Positions 11,677-24,060 of a DNA stretch of 64,000 nt are shown here, one piece after another. The stretch comes from Bromus sterilis (lineage: Eukaryota > Streptophyta > Magnoliopsida > Poales > Poaceae), in NCBI GenBank assembly GCA_950022295.1, contig OX465598.1:5456001-5520000 (forward strand). The letters run 5' to 3'. A program made the translations under genes and the position numbers. The notes beneath the pieces were generated by a model, which saw only the letters and a list, made by a program, of their open reading frames with translations, was not told where the DNA came from and did no database searches. Position 1 is the stretch's first letter; each line of letters begins with the position of its first letter.

Positions 11677-12675
11677 TTAGAAGATAATGTGTCCATATTC
11701 TACACTTTCAGTGACAAGGTCCTTAACAATTGCTACTGCAGGTTCAATAGTTATTTGTTCATCAGGTTCTATAGATTTCTTTGTACTTTTGTTAACCACA
11801 CTAGCTATAATAGAATGTTCCTTTACCTTAACTGGAAAAGGCATTTTCTCAATATAAGGTTTAGGCACAACAGGATTAACAGTATGAACTTCTATATTTC
11901 TAGCAGGAACACAATTAACAATATCTTTATAAGGTGCATGGTACTTATTATATCCCTTCCTGGGAATATCAAGATAAGAGGCAAAAGCCTTCAAACAATT
12001 TGCAAAGATTTGAGAGTCAAGACCACAAACAACACTAACATTATAAAAATCATCAGTTCCCATAAAAGATTCAATGCATTCATAATCATAGTTTATACCT
12101 AACTTTCTACCTTTTTCATTCTCCCATCCTTCAGTATTTTCCTGAATACGGTTAAGAAGATCCCATTCGGCTTCTCCTTTCATACGTGTAAATGATCCAG
12201 AACAAGAAGCATCCAATAAATCCTTATCATGAAGAGAAAGCCTTCCATAGAAATTATTAATAAAAATATTAATTGGAACCTCATGAATGGGACATTTGAG
12301 CATTAGTAACTTCAATATCCCCCACGCTTAGGAAATACTATCTCCATCCAGAGGCCAGAAATTATATATTTGATTCCGATCCTTATGAATCTCACTGGGA
12401 GGATAAAATTTAGAATAAAAGAGAGGTACAATTTCCTCCCATCCAATAGATCGTCCATTCTTTAGCATCTTTAACCATTCCGCAGCTCTACCCTTCAGTG
12501 ATAAAGAGAATAGTTTCCTCTTAACTTGGTACATTGAAATACCTGTACATTTGAACAACTCACACAGTTCATATATAAAGAGTAAATGATCACCAGGATG
12601 GACAGTTCCATATCCAAAATAGCAGTTATCCATAACACGTTCAACAATTTTCATATGTATTTTACAAGGATCCAA
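11677..12675 (-). pseudogene. Athila-type gypsy gag with a nonsense codon
   Basis: The frame starts with MDPCKIHMKIVERVMDNCYF, then HPGDHLLFIYELCELFKC, VKRKLFSLSLKGRAAEWLK, FYSKFYPPSEIHKDRNQIYN and IYNFWPLDGDSIS, followed by a TAA at about 12328 and continuation in the same frame (AWGILKLLMLKCPIHEVPIN). This is the capsid-like gag domain (retrotransposon gag, FY-PP-E-H pattern) of Athila-type elements. The second block continues through GSFTRMKGEAEWDLLNRIQE to about 11677, where sense coding ends. Protease, RT and integrase are absent. Gag starts about 170 bp downstream of the primer site, as expected. Confidence 0.85.
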
Positions 12676-12841
12676 TTGATCAGACAGCGGGTCATCTATA
12701 CCCTAGCCGTGGCAATAATACTCCCAAATAGGGAATCGAATGGAGACCTCTCCATAATAAAATAAAGCAGTAGACAGAAATAAAAACATCACTCACAGTA
12801 AAAGTTTCCCTTACCGATTCCACTTACCAATAGCGCTTCAC

Positions 12842-12859
12842 TCCCCGGCAACGGCGCCA
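12842..12859 (-). other. Primer-binding site, tRNA-Asp type
   Basis: The minus strand reads TGGCGCCGTTGCCGGGGA, a full-length match to the 3' end of plant tRNA-Asp as used by Athila-type gypsy elements. It lies 11 bp inside the LTR edge and confirms minus-strand orientation. Confidence 0.9.
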
Positions 12860-12870
12860 GAAAATAGTCT

Positions 12871-14374
12871 TCATGACCCAAAAGTATAGGGGGTGTATCG
12901 TAATACTTTCGATAAATAAGAGTGTCAAACCCAACGAGGAGCACAAAGTGTTGACAAGCTGTTTGGATAAAGGATTCACTGTAAACACTAGCAGACATGT
13001 TTTTGGTGGTTTTTGATATAGCGGATAAATAAAGTGCGAGTAAATAAAAGACAGTAATAATAATTGCATCAAGTGGCCAATCCTTTTTAGAGCAAAGGAC
13101 AAGCCTACTTATGATGACTAAACGTTCTCGAGGACACATGAGAATTTCGTCAAGTGCTTTTGCTTCATACATTTGATTAATATTTATTGTTTTGATAGGT
13201 GTTGTGTGGGTGAAGCTATGCTAATGCACCCCCCTACTTGGACTAATACATACTTGTGATTATACCCCTTGCAAGCATCCGCTACTACAAGAAAGTAATT
13301 AAGATAAATCTAACCACAACCTTAAACTATTGGATCCTATACTCCCTCGTGCATCGGATTCCTAACGGGGTTTTATGTTTCTGTCACTCCGGCAGCCCCA
13401 CAATCAGTAGCCAAATACACAATGCATCCCTCTAGGCACATAAAGGTGAAGTGTCATGTAGTCGACGTTCACATGACACCACTAGAAGAATAGCACAACA
13501 ACTTAAATATCAAACCAGTAAATATTACTTCAACATAATTCCACTACTAACATCTTGACTTCTCCCATGTCCTCAAGAACTAAACGAACTACTCACAAGA
13601 CATCATATGGATCATGATCAGATCTGATATAATGATGAACAACAATCTGGTCATAAAGTGCACACACCGATAAATCTCGTAAGCATCAACTACAAACAAG
13701 TAATCCACATCGGGAGAGAGATCTAGTGAAGAACAATGATATAGAGCCCTAATTGTTACAGCGGGACAAAGGTGGATGGTGAGGCCGATGGTGTTGGTGG
13801 TGATGACGATGACGATGATGATCTTGATGATGCCCGGTGCGATGGCGGTGACGATGGCGATGATTTCCCCTCTCCAGGGAGGAATTGCCCCGACAGGTTT
13901 CTCCCTGCCTGAGAGATTTTCTCTCTCTGTTGGTTTCCGCCACGTGGAGGCGGCGGAATATTTCCTCGACGGTTCTTCTGGTCTTAGGGTTTCGAGGGGA
14001 TGAAGTACGCGAAAGGGGACAACCAGTGGTGGGCTAGGGCAGCCACACCACCTGGCGGCGCGGCCAAGGGGGGGAGGGGCAAGCCACCACATGGTATGGG
14101 CCCATGGTGCCCCCTCTGGCTCGCCTCCTAGCTAGCTCCGTCATCTGGCAAAATAGGAACTCTCCAATGTTCCCCTTCTTCTTATGATCTTCAGAAATAT
14201 GGTATCTCGACGTTGCTTTTTCCAGCAGATTTCTGGTCCCGGCAAATTATTCTCCAATAATTTAAAACATGCAAAATAGATGAAATAACACAAGTATCAT
14301 CTCTAAATATGAAATATATTGATGAATAGCAGTAAATTATGATAAAAAAATAGTGATGCAAAATGAACGTATCA
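12871..14374 (-). mobile_element. 5' LTR of the Athila-type gypsy element
   Basis: On the minus strand it starts TGATACGTTCATTTTGCATC at 14374 and ends CTTTTGGGTCATGA at 12871 (1504 bp). The last bases and the ACACCCCCTATACTTTTGGG block also end the solo LTR at 42425, so the two belong to one broad family. The 3'-terminal CA has become GA. Simple GAT/GTC-rich repeats (13780-13870) lie in the transcribed part. Downstream come the tRNA-Asp primer site and gag. The 3' LTR is missing. Confidence 0.8.
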
Positions 14375-14798
14375 AGAAGCTTGAGACATCACGCTCAAGC
14401 ACGGCGTGGCCACCCACCTAGTCGTAGATAGCCATGGTTGAAAGACACCACAGCTTGTGAGTCTCCACGGGAAATTAAGAATCCTTTCCTAAGCATACCA
14501 GGAAACCCTCCTCCCCTCCAAAACAAACAAGCCTCAGTCTCCTCTTCACCCCCTCGCCTCCACGGCCGGCCAAGCGAACAAGATGAGATTGAAACTTACG
14601 ATTTGGAAGAGCAAGCGCTTATTTGAAGACCGTGTGGCCAGAAGTGTGCAGCTTCTCTTTCTCCACGGAAGGTCACCACAAGCCCTCCACCACTGCTTCC
14701 GGATGCCACTCGTATACACGAGGCCTTCTGAGCACGAAAGAAAGAGGAGGACGACCTTATTAACGGAGATGTGACGCCTCAGCTCCGCCGCTTGTGGC
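14375..14798. other. Spacer between LTRs, no supported gene
   Basis: It contains overlapping short frames of about 60 codons but no recognisable domain, splice signal or repeat end. It may be ancestral flank of the ABCB gene that survived between two insertions. Confidence 0.4.
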
Positions 14799-15164
14799 TG
14801 TTACAAACGATATCACAAATAAGCGATGAATAAAGCGATCTAGCAGAACAGGGGACACGAGATTTTAACGTGGAAAACCATTCCAATGAGGAAGAGAAAA
14901 AACCGCGGGCGCCAGCCAGCAGAACTTCACTATTTTCGGGTGTGTTACAAATGCCGGGGATTTACAACTTGCGACTTATTCCAAACGGCGGCTTACATGA
15001 GGTATATAAAGGGGCAAATCCTAAACAAGGTAGAATCCGTATCGAACTCGTCAACAACTCGTACCGTAAACGCTTCGGCCCTAAGCCTCCGGTGACGGGC
15101 CTCGCTCCGCTCCGTTCGAACTTTCCTTTATCTTTATATGAATTTGGATCACCACAAAATAACA
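14799..15164 (-). mobile_element. Copia-type solo LTR upstream of ABCB
   Basis: Read on the minus strand it runs TGTTATTTTGTGGTGATCC to GATATCGTTTGTAACA (366 bp) with inverted TGTTA/TAACA ends and a TTTATATACC TATA-like box. The interior phrases AACGTGGAAAACC and GGCGCCAGCC are ones I associate with Triticeae copia LTRs. Neither flank shows a primer site or polypurine tract, so it is probably solo. The 5-bp flanks (gtggc/gcgac) match at only three positions, so the insertion is old or the boundary is off by a few bases. Confidence 0.6.
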
Positions 15165-15722
15165 GCGACAGCGCTCGCCACCAAAGCTACGCATCCACGA
15201 ATAGCAGGACAAAGATGCACCAACTCCGTGCTATGTGCTAGCACGGTAGGGTATGATCAGCTTCAGCAAAGGACCGATATAGATGTGGCCGTGACCAACG
15301 AGGACGTAAACGACGGCAGCGTCGAGGAGCTAGCGCCAGAAAAGAGTAGGAACCCCGACGTCGCCAGTGGATTGGCAACACGACGGACGACGCCGGCCGA
15401 GTTGCTTGATCGAGCGGCGAGCAGACGTGGGGCTAACTGCCGAGAGAGGATTGGTCGGGCATACGCACTGATGAAAATATGAAACGCGTACCACGGATAC
15501 GCTGGGATCAGCGGCAATAGCAGGTTTCCGTTTTCTTCCCTAGCTTGTTCCATATTAGCAAACTCGTAATTAATGTTTGCAAGTTTTTTCTGCGACGATC
15601 CAGGCATTAATTGAGACGTGACGATGAGTTTAGGCAAACTTGGATCCCTACACGTCCCTTCTCCCTCCTCAATCCTCCTCATACTCATCACTTCATCAGC
15701 TTGAGGCCGGAGCACGGTAGCA
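15165..15722 (+). promoter_or_regulatory. Putative promoter and 5' leader of the ABCB gene
   Basis: This is the remaining sequence between the solo LTR and the ABCB start codon. It ends in a CT-rich leader (15640-15710) and a good start context, agcaATGGCG. I see no convincing TATA box in it; the TATA-like box of the solo LTR points the other way. Any deeper promoter would have to lie beyond the LTR. Confidence 0.4.
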
Positions 15723-18700
15723 ATGGCGGCAGGGGGAGGCGGGTCGGTGCCCATGCACCGGCTTTTCGCACTCGCCCAGCCGCGTGAGGCGGCGATGATG
15801 GCTGCCGGCGCCCTGGCGGCTGTAGCCACCGGCGTCGGCATGCCGTTCATCGCGCTTCTCATCGGTGAGCTGGTGGACGCCTTTGCCGCCGACCGTGCGG
15901 AGGTGCTCCACCTCGTGGCCAAGGTTCTCTTCCCCGTCCTATCTCTTGGGTTTTCCTTTCCTCGCCTCTGTCGCCCGAGACTTTGGGAAAATGGGTGATC
16001 CGATTCAGATCCAGCTCATGGTTCAGGCGGGACAATTAATTAAAACTATGCAACTGTTCTGGTCTTGTGGACAGCAGATGATCGCTTTGGCATATTGTTA
16101 ATTAGGAACCTTGCTAGGCATATTTTCAGTTAAGCTTCTCGGCTTTTTGTTAGTTTTCATTCATTTTTCCTACGTTTTGCTAGTTTTCGCCCTTTGTTTG
16201 CGTTGTTTTTCGGTTTTTGCGTTGTACCGGGCATCTTCTAAGTGTGATCTTTCTAATAAAAAAATGACATGCATTTTGATGCCTGTTTTTAAGAAAAAGG
16301 GACTCCTAGGCGAATACATCTGAGGAATTAAGTGAACATTCCTCCTACCTAAACCTGTAGTTTTGTAAGGTAGTTTCTCAAACGTTAAATCTACAGCTCT
16401 ATGGTATTTTACTTGCTTACATGAAACATCTTGTTTTGCGCAAGTTACTCAATTTAAATAGACGTGTGTACGTATCTTTGTACAGTCAATGCATAGGCCA
16501 CTGACCGTTTATATAACATTATTCTCCGTAGACCTTCTAATATAGTTCTTCCTTAATTTAGACTACGTACAGTCATGATTAACCAGTCCCCTTTTGCCGA
16601 ATCCTGCTCCAAGAAGACTAGACAGCTTAACTTTAGCTCTCCTTGAGGCTTCATGGGCTACGACTCCTGCTCCTTCCTTCGATCTATACAGTTCTTACAT
16701 CACAACTGAAGCAATAGCATATTAAATCCCTGTGTGTGTTCATTTTCTGTTCTTAGATCACAAAGTACTATTATTAGTTCACAATAGGATCAAAATGGTT
16801 TTTTTAAGAGGATATGCTTGGATCATCGGTCATCACTTCATGGACAATTCTGCCCTTGCCATTCTCACCTTGTTGCAGAGGTTCAAGGCCAGAGGTTGAT
16901 TCCAAGAAAGAGAAGGGTGGGTGGGAATAAGAATGATACTTTTTAGGCTGATAAACCAAGTATCAGGCCCGATATTTGAAAAAGTTACCTGCTGTGTCAG
17001 GGAGCACTGGACACCAAATCATTAGGTTGATACAATGCATAGGTGGGCAAAGCTAGGAGACCTTCTGATCTTATTTCAGGTTTTCAACCATGAGTGCAAT
17101 AAGGAACTGTGAGAGAAAGACCACCTACATAATTGCCTTTCTTACTGATAGAGATAAACGTTGGGTAAGAGATGTGCTAAGCAAAAGGGCGTTCCAAACT
17201 AAATTGATCTTGAATTACCCAATCATATGGGCTAGCTTCTGCAATCCAAAGCACAGGTTATGATACTGTACTGTCCTTAGTTCAGAAATGATGTTGTTCT
17301 ACCAATGTACCTTTCAGTGTCTTATAATGGCAGTAGTATGAATGGTCTTTCCCAGTTGGTTATAAAGTTTTAGGTTAGCATATCAGCGTACACACTAGAT
17401 TACCTTGGCATTGCCAGTCTTCTAGGTATGGATGTCTTTTGTTGATTGAAATTCTTGATGTCAACTTGACAGTACCATATATTAAACGAATTCCAATTAT
17501 GATATCCAAATCACCTTTGAAACAATTTTCATCAAGAAGGTACAACATTTAAGGAAGGGGAACCTTGGCGCAGAGGTAAAGCTGCTGTTTTGTGACCATG
17601 AGGTCACGGGTTCAAGTCCTGGAAACAGCCTCTTGCAGAAATGCAAGGAAAGGCTGCGTACTATAGATCCAAAGTGGCCGGGCCCTTCCGTGGACCGTGC
17701 GCAAGTGGGACCTACTCCCACCGGGCTGCCCCCTTTTTTCTTAAGGTACAACATTTAAGCCAGTCACATCAAGTACCAGAATGGTATAATGGATACGCTG
17801 CAACAAGCAGGTAACTTAAAGGTTAGGAATAATCCCAAGTGTTACTACCTCAACTGTATACACCTGCTTTGTGTTGTTTTGGTTGCATCATTTTCGGTCA
17901 TGATGAGATTTATGTCTTTCTGGAAAAACTTTCAGCATACTAAGAATGGCATCACCTAGTTTAAGGTTTCTGTTGTTCGACAGAGACTTCCTGGGTCCTG
18001 GCAGGCAATGAGATCCGCGTATGATGAAAAATCAGTCTGGCGAGTGAACTATTGTGAACCATTTACCAATGATGTTTGTTCTATTCATACTGCAATGTCA
18101 TCCCTCAATGTACCAGTTAGGTTTCTCAGCATAGTGGCCTACCATTCTTAATTTGTGTGGGGGTTGAAGTTCAATTACATAGCTTGAAGTATGTAGGGGA
18201 CCGTAAGAACCTTGTAGCTTATGCAACCGGGAGTCACAAAAACCTGGTCTTTCCCAACTTGGCTCCAACATGCACATTGAAAACTAGCATTATTTTGAGT
18301 TCTTTACCACTATTTTCTGAATGTGTTGGTTGGTCTGTAGTTTTAGTTCTGTGTAAACCGAACTGATGCAGTTCGTGCAGAGAGATGAAATATGGAAGAT
18401 TAAAGCCCCGTGGAAAGTTGTTGGGCAATACTGCCTTTTTTGGTGATATATTGGCATATCGGTTTTATGTATACACATATTTTCTTTTTTATACTTTGCT
18501 TTTATTTTGTAAGAATTCTCTGTCTGAGGCAAACATATTCCTGAATATTAACATATTTATTTTATTTTTTCAGATTTGTGTCAAATTTGTATATCTGGGA
18601 ATAGCTTTTGGAGTGGCAGGGTTTGTTCGTAAGTATCAGCAAACGTATTCATACATTTATGCTTGTAGCCTATATCCGCATCCATTCAGTATTGGGATAC

Positions 18701-21700
18701 GTAGGAAAAGAAGAATGAGCAACAGGAAGAAAGCCAAAATATTTTAGTTTTGCCCAATTTATCCAAGATATAATAGTGAAAGTCATTATTCATTTCATGC
18801 TGTCTTCTGTAAAAATCAAAGTCAGAAGCTGCGACTTCATTCTTATGTCCACTGTACCAGAATATTCGTATTTCATGGTTTTTATGTTCCTGCAGACGTG
18901 TCATGCTGGATGGTGATGGGGGAAAGGCTGGCGGTACGTATCCGCGGGATGTACCTGGAGACTATACTTAGACAGGATATATCTTTTTTTGACATCGAGA
19001 CATCAACTGGAGAAGTTATTGAAATGATGTCTAGTGACACGGTGTTGATTCAAGATGCCATGGGAGAAAAGGTGATATGTGTCTTCCCTATTTATGCACA
19101 TCCCTACTATCTTGTACTTTTCAGAGTTATGAAGTGCCATCTTTGTGTATTTGTATGCAGATAGGGTGTGTGATGTCATTCACCTTATGTTTCAGGTCAC
19201 AGTTAGTACTGTATAATTCATATTTCTACTCATATGGCACAACCTGATTCAATTGTACACTAGTTTCCCTCGTAGTCTGGATATACAATGAGTTTACTGA
19301 TTAGAGTATAAAGATTATATATCATGCATTAGACTCACGTCTTATTGACCCATTTATGAAGGTGGGGAAGTTTCTGCAACTGATATCGACATTTCTGAGT
19401 GGATTCATCATAGCATTTACAAGAGGATGGATCCTCACCCTCGTTATGCTCTCATGTATTCCGCCTATCGTAATTGCTGCTGCAGTCCTATCTCTTTTTG
19501 TATCAAAGTTCTCAAACCGTTCCCAGATGGCCTATGCTGAAGCAGGGAAAGTGGTTGAACAGACAATAGGATCAATCAGAACTGTAATATCTCTATCTTT
19601 CAAGAAAATTCTACCTATCTAATTGTTATTTTGCCTAGGTATCTATTCATTTTCCTTTATGAAAATTTTCAGGTGGTATCTTTCACTGGAGAGAGGAGAG
19701 CAATTGACAAATACAAAGAGTTCTTAAAACTTTCATACCGATCAGCAGTTCACGAGGGCGTCGTCAGGGGACTTGCAGTTGGTTCTCTTTGGCTTATTAT
19801 TTACTGTAGCTATGGATTAGCTATATGGTATGGTGCAACCTTGATTATTGAAAAGGGATATACTGGGGGATATGTCATCAATGTAATGATGGCCACTGTG
19901 ACTGGTTCAGTGTAAGTTCTTTCAATTCTTTCAAAGATAAAATAGCAAATATAAATAACGGATTTCAGATTTCTCACTGTTACCGCCCCCAATACCATTT
20001 TTTTTGTAGGGCTCTTGGGCAGCTATCCCCTTGCTTAAGTGCATTTGCATCAGCACAGGTTGCAGGTTACAAAATGTTCGCGACAATTGACAGAAAACCT
20101 GCAATTAAGTCCATTGATAGTGATGGCCTTGTATTAGAAAACTTTCTAGGAAATATCGAGTTAAAGGATGTTCATTTCAGTTATCCTGCAAGGCCTGATC
20201 AGTTGATTTTCAATGGCTTTTCTATCTGCATCCCAAATGGCACAAAAATGGCGTTGGTAGGGGAGAGTGGGAGTGGGAAATCCAGCATATTTAGCTTGTT
20301 AGAAAGGTTTTATGATCCGCAGTCTGGTGATATTCTATTGGATGGAATTAATCTTAAGCTTCTGAATCTTTGCTGGATACGACAGAGAATTGGGCTTGTT
20401 AGCCAAGAACCGGTCCTCTTCACAACTAGTATCAGAGAAAATTTAGAATATGGAAAGAAAGGTGCCTCACAGGAAGAAATCAGAAGGGCCATCGAACTTG
20501 CCAATGCCGCAAACTTCATAAACATGCTACCGAAGGTAGCTAAACTTATTTTCATATACTGTGTAGTCATAGAATTGGTCTACTTTTTTTCCTGTATTTG
20601 TTACTGCGCATAATGAAAAGTGATAACTTTTATCAGGGACTAGATACTTTGGTTGGTGAGCATGGAGCACAATTATCTGGGGGACAGAAACAAAGGATTG
20701 CAATTGCAAGAGCAATTTTGAAGGACCCCAGCATGCTACTTTTAGATGAAGCTACAAGCGCACTTGATGCTGAATCTGAATATCTGGTTCAGGATGCACT
20801 AGAGAATATCATGGTGAATAAAACCACGATAATCATTGCACATCGTCTGAGCACTGTGAAAAGTGCTGATACAATATCAGTCCTGCATCATGGTCAAGTG
20901 GTGGAACAAGGTAAGATTGATTTTTTATCTCTCCTTTTCAACAACTCTTACTGGAATAGTTCAACAAGGGTCTAATACTCCTATTTTACGTTTCAATGTC
21001 AGGACCGCATGTCGAGCTGATAAAAGATTCCACTGGAGCGTACTCGCAACTTTTACAACTTCAAGAGCTTCGTACGAAAAGGAGCGAAGCAGAAGGAATT
21101 CATGAACCATCAGAGGGTGGAAGCAGAAGGAATTCACAGACATTCTCATTGCATGAATATGATACCAATGAGAATGATGATGCGCAGTCAGGACAAAATG
21201 CAATCAGACGGCTACTCAACTTCCATAAGCCTGAAATTCCAATTCTTATCTATGGATGTACTGCCGCCGCAGTCAATGGTGCTATACTTCCTGTGTCTGG
21301 TTTCTTGATTTCCCGTGCCATTACCACATTATATGAACCGCCAAACAAGCTGCGAAAAGATTCAGTTTTGTCGGCAGAGATATACGTGGCATTGGGTGTA
21401 ATTTCCATGCTTATCAATCCAGTGCAATCCATTTTGTTCAACATTGCAGGAGGTAAAATTATCGAGCGCATACGTGCTGTATCATTTAGTCAGGTTGTTT
21501 ACCAGGAAATGGGATGGTTCGATGACCCACTCAACAGCAGGTATGTTTCTTGGTCACTTCTTTATTTGATACATTAGTGTTGTAGAGCTACTGGCTTTTG
21601 TGTTTCCTAATGTTCCAGTACTGCTTAAACTTTTTCAGTGGTGCAATTGGATCCCGGTTATCAGCAGACGCAGCTTCTATCAAAAGCATTGCTGGAGATG

Positions 21701-23359
21701 CCTTGTCACTGATAGTGCAAAGCATATGCACTGCAATTGTCGGTCTTATAATAGCATTTCTTGCAAACTGGAAGCTAGCCCTCGTAATATTATGTGTCCT
21801 TCCTTGCGTGATTGCGCAGACTTATTTTCAATATAGGTTTGTGAGGGGTTTTGGTGCCAATGCCAAGGTATACAGTTTCTGTGCCGTATTCTGTTGCAAT
21901 CCTATCTTTGTGTAGTTCATCGCTGAAAATTTGTAATTTTTCCGGCAGGAAATGTATGAACAAGCAAGCACAATTGCCAGTGATGCCATCAATAACATCC
22001 GAACTGTTGCTTCATTTTGTGCTGAAGAGAAGATAACCGAAAGCTACCGAAAGAAATGTGACAGCCCTGTGAGGCAAGGAGTTCGTCAAGGTATTATAAG
22101 TGGCGCGGGCTATGGATTCTCATACACTTTGCTCTTCTGCTTCTATGCGGTAGCATTTTATGTGGGAGCCACCTTTGTACACAATAAGACAGCTGACGCT
22201 GCTCAAGTCTTCCAGGTAAGAAAAAAAAAATGGGTCTTCTTGGTACCACCTATTTGGGGCTTCTCTCATTGTCACTGCTGTTTTTTGGAAACACAGGTCT
22301 TCTTTGCTTTAACCATGATGGCTAGTGGAATTTCACAGTCAAGTTTTCTTGCTCGGGATTTTAGCAAAGTTCAAGAAGCAGCAGTCTCCATTTTTAGGAT
22401 TATTGATAGGAAGTCCAAGATGGACGCAAGCTCTGAGGAGGGAACTATACTGGGGACAGTGGAGGGGCATATAGAGTTTCAGCACGTGAGCTTCAAGTAC
22501 CCTGCTCGGACTGACGTGCTAATTTTCAGAGATTTGTGCTTGACGATTCTATCTGGCAAGGTACTTGTGGTTTTCATTATCTAGCAATCTACTACTCACA
22601 GTGCGTAACTAATAACCACTAATTTTCTCCCAGTTAAATAAAATTCCATCTTAATTGAACCTTTATCATATAGAGTCTGAAATGCTGACAATATAGTCTG
22701 ACCACTTGCTGCAGACTGTTGCCCTCGTTGGAGAAAGCGGAAGCGGGAAGTCGACGGTGGTAGCCCTGATTGAAAGGTTTTACGACCCTGACTCTGGTGC
22801 CATCTTTCTTGATGGCGTGAACCTGAAGACCCTCAAGCTCAGCTGGCTCAGAGAGCAGATTGGCCTAGTCGGCCAAGAACCTGTCCTTTTGAATGACACG
22901 ATCAGAGCAAACATCGCCTATGGCAGCAAGAAGGAAGAGGTGTCTGAGGAGGAGATGATTGCTGTTGCCCAGGCCGCGAATGCCCATGGGTTCATTTCCG
23001 CCCTTTCTCATGGGTATGACACCAGCGTCGGCGAGAATGGCATGCAACTCTCGGGTGGGCAGAAGCAGCGGATAGCCATCGCGAGGGCGATCCTTAAGAA
23101 CCCCAAGCTGCTGCTCCTGGACGAGGCCACCAGCGCGTTGGACGCCGAGTCAGAGTGCATTGTGCAGAAGGCGCTAGACAGTGTGATGGTCGGCAGGACG
23201 ACAATTGTTGTCGCGCACCGTCTGTCGACCATCACCGGCGCCGATAAGATCGCCGTTGTGAGGAACGGCATCATTGCGGAGGAAGGCCGGCACGAGCAGC
23301 TGCTGTGTCACAAGGATGGGGTGTACGCGTCGCTTATCGCGTTGCAGTCTAGCAGTTAG
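15723..23359 (+). CDS. ABCB (P-glycoprotein/MDR-type) full-size ABC transporter, 12 exons
   Basis: Full TMD-NBD-TMD-NBD exporter, plasma-membrane type by family; plant members of the ABCB4/11/21 group move auxin and other small molecules, but the substrate cannot be read here. Exons: 15723-15923, 18574-18628, 18896-19071, 19362-19583, 19673-19911, 20010-20535, 20637-20910, 21003-21540, 21639-21867, 21949-22215, 22297-22560, 22715-23359. All introns are GT-AG and the frame stays open for 1211 residues. NBD1: Walker A GESGSGKSS at 382-390, LSGGQ 486-490, Walker B ending D510-E511, H542. NBD2: Walker A 1003-1011, Q1051, LSGGQ 1109-1113, D1133-E1134, H1165. All catalytic residues are present; NBD1 has Ser for the usual Thr in Walker A. 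The N-terminus is short (about 20 residues before the first membrane helix) compared with family members of 1250-1290 aa. Intron 1 is 2650 bp and carries a SINE. Confidence 0.92.
17554..17742 (+). mobile_element. Au SINE in ABCB intron 1
   Basis: A 189-bp tRNA-derived element: A-box-like TTGGCGCAGAGG, B-box GGTTCAAGTCC, then the CCTCTTGCAGAAATGCAAGG and GGCTGCGTACTATAGATCC blocks typical of Au SINE, and a T-rich end. It is bounded by perfect 17-bp target-site duplications (aaggtacaacatttaag at 17537-17553 and 17743-17759). It is in sense orientation inside the intron and far from the splice sites. Confidence 0.93.
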
Positions 23360-23373
23360 CTAGTAGGCCGAGT

Positions 23374-23544
23374 AATGCTAGACACACGGGCTTTTACAGG
23401 TTATTACGGGCTAATTAGGAGAGTAAATGACTGATTGGATTAAGTACAACGGGCCCACCAGCTAAATTCAGGGGGGCCAATTAGTTTAGGACGGTTGGCC
23501 AGTCCGTGAAATCCCCTGAAAATGAGTGAGTGAGTCTAGTATTA
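23374..23544. mobile_element. Possible MITE in the ABCB 3' flank
   Basis: The left edge TAATGCTAGACACAC and the reverse complement of the right edge TAATACTAGACTCAC are imperfect inverted repeats about 170 bp apart, beginning 15 bp after the ABCB stop codon. Size and termini suit a small MITE. No identical target-site duplication is evident, so the class is open. Confidence 0.4.
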
Positions 23545-23902
23545 TCGCTAGTAGGCCTCGGCGTCTTTAGAGAAAAGGCAAGATTGTCTGTCTTTAGGAG
23601 TTATATTATCACTTGCGTAATAACTGAAACTTTTGCCCGTGCCGCAAGGAACATTATGCTTTCCCTCCATTTACTTACAACAAAGTAGACCTGAATGCAT
23701 GCGCATATTTCCGTGGAGTATTAATCAATGTTCAAGACACAGTCTGCAAAGATAATAAAATAAAAAAAGGCCGTCAGACCAGGAAAATCAAAACTGATAT
23801 GCATAGAAAAGAACCACATGTCAGAATAAGAATACGTAATAGGTGTTGTAGTTAACATAACATGTATTTGACCCCACATGTAAATCCTCTTGTTATATAG
23901 TA
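23545..23902. other. ABCB downstream flank
   Basis: AT-rich, with an AATAAAATAAAA stretch near 23755 that could serve as a far polyadenylation signal. No ORF or repeat termini recognised. Confidence 0.35.
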
Positions 23903-24060
23903 CTCCCTTCGTTCATAAATATAAGATGTTTTAGCTTTGTGAAGCAAATGTATCTTTGATCTAGACGCCTTTTAGTAAGTAGATTCGAGTGAACATACAC
24001 ACTAAAAGATGTCTAGATACATTTGCTTCATAAAACTAAAACATCTTATATTTTTAAACG
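23903..24060. mobile_element. Stowaway MITE with lost right terminus
   Basis: It starts CTCCCTTCGTTCATAAATAT after a TA dinucleotide, the Stowaway (Tc1/mariner) signature. The right arm is the inverted copy (CTAAAACATCTTATATTTTT), but the last ~11 bases (GAACGGAGGGAG in intact elements) are missing; the LINE sequence begins there. The inner part also folds (gatctagacgcctttt against aaaagatgtctagatac). Confidence 0.8.

Noticed and set aside
13589..14092. 167-codon minus-strand frame.
   Set aside because: It lies within the LTR leader and contains low-complexity Ile/Val/Thr runs from a GAT-rich simple repeat.
15263..15922. 219-codon minus-strand frame overlapping ABCB exon 1.
   Set aside because: It is antisense to the verified coding exon and its leader, Ala/Ser-rich from GC bias.
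17554..17640. A tRNA gene.
   Set aside because: A and B boxes are present but no cloverleaf with an anticodon stem is convincing, and the target duplications and tail show it is a SINE.
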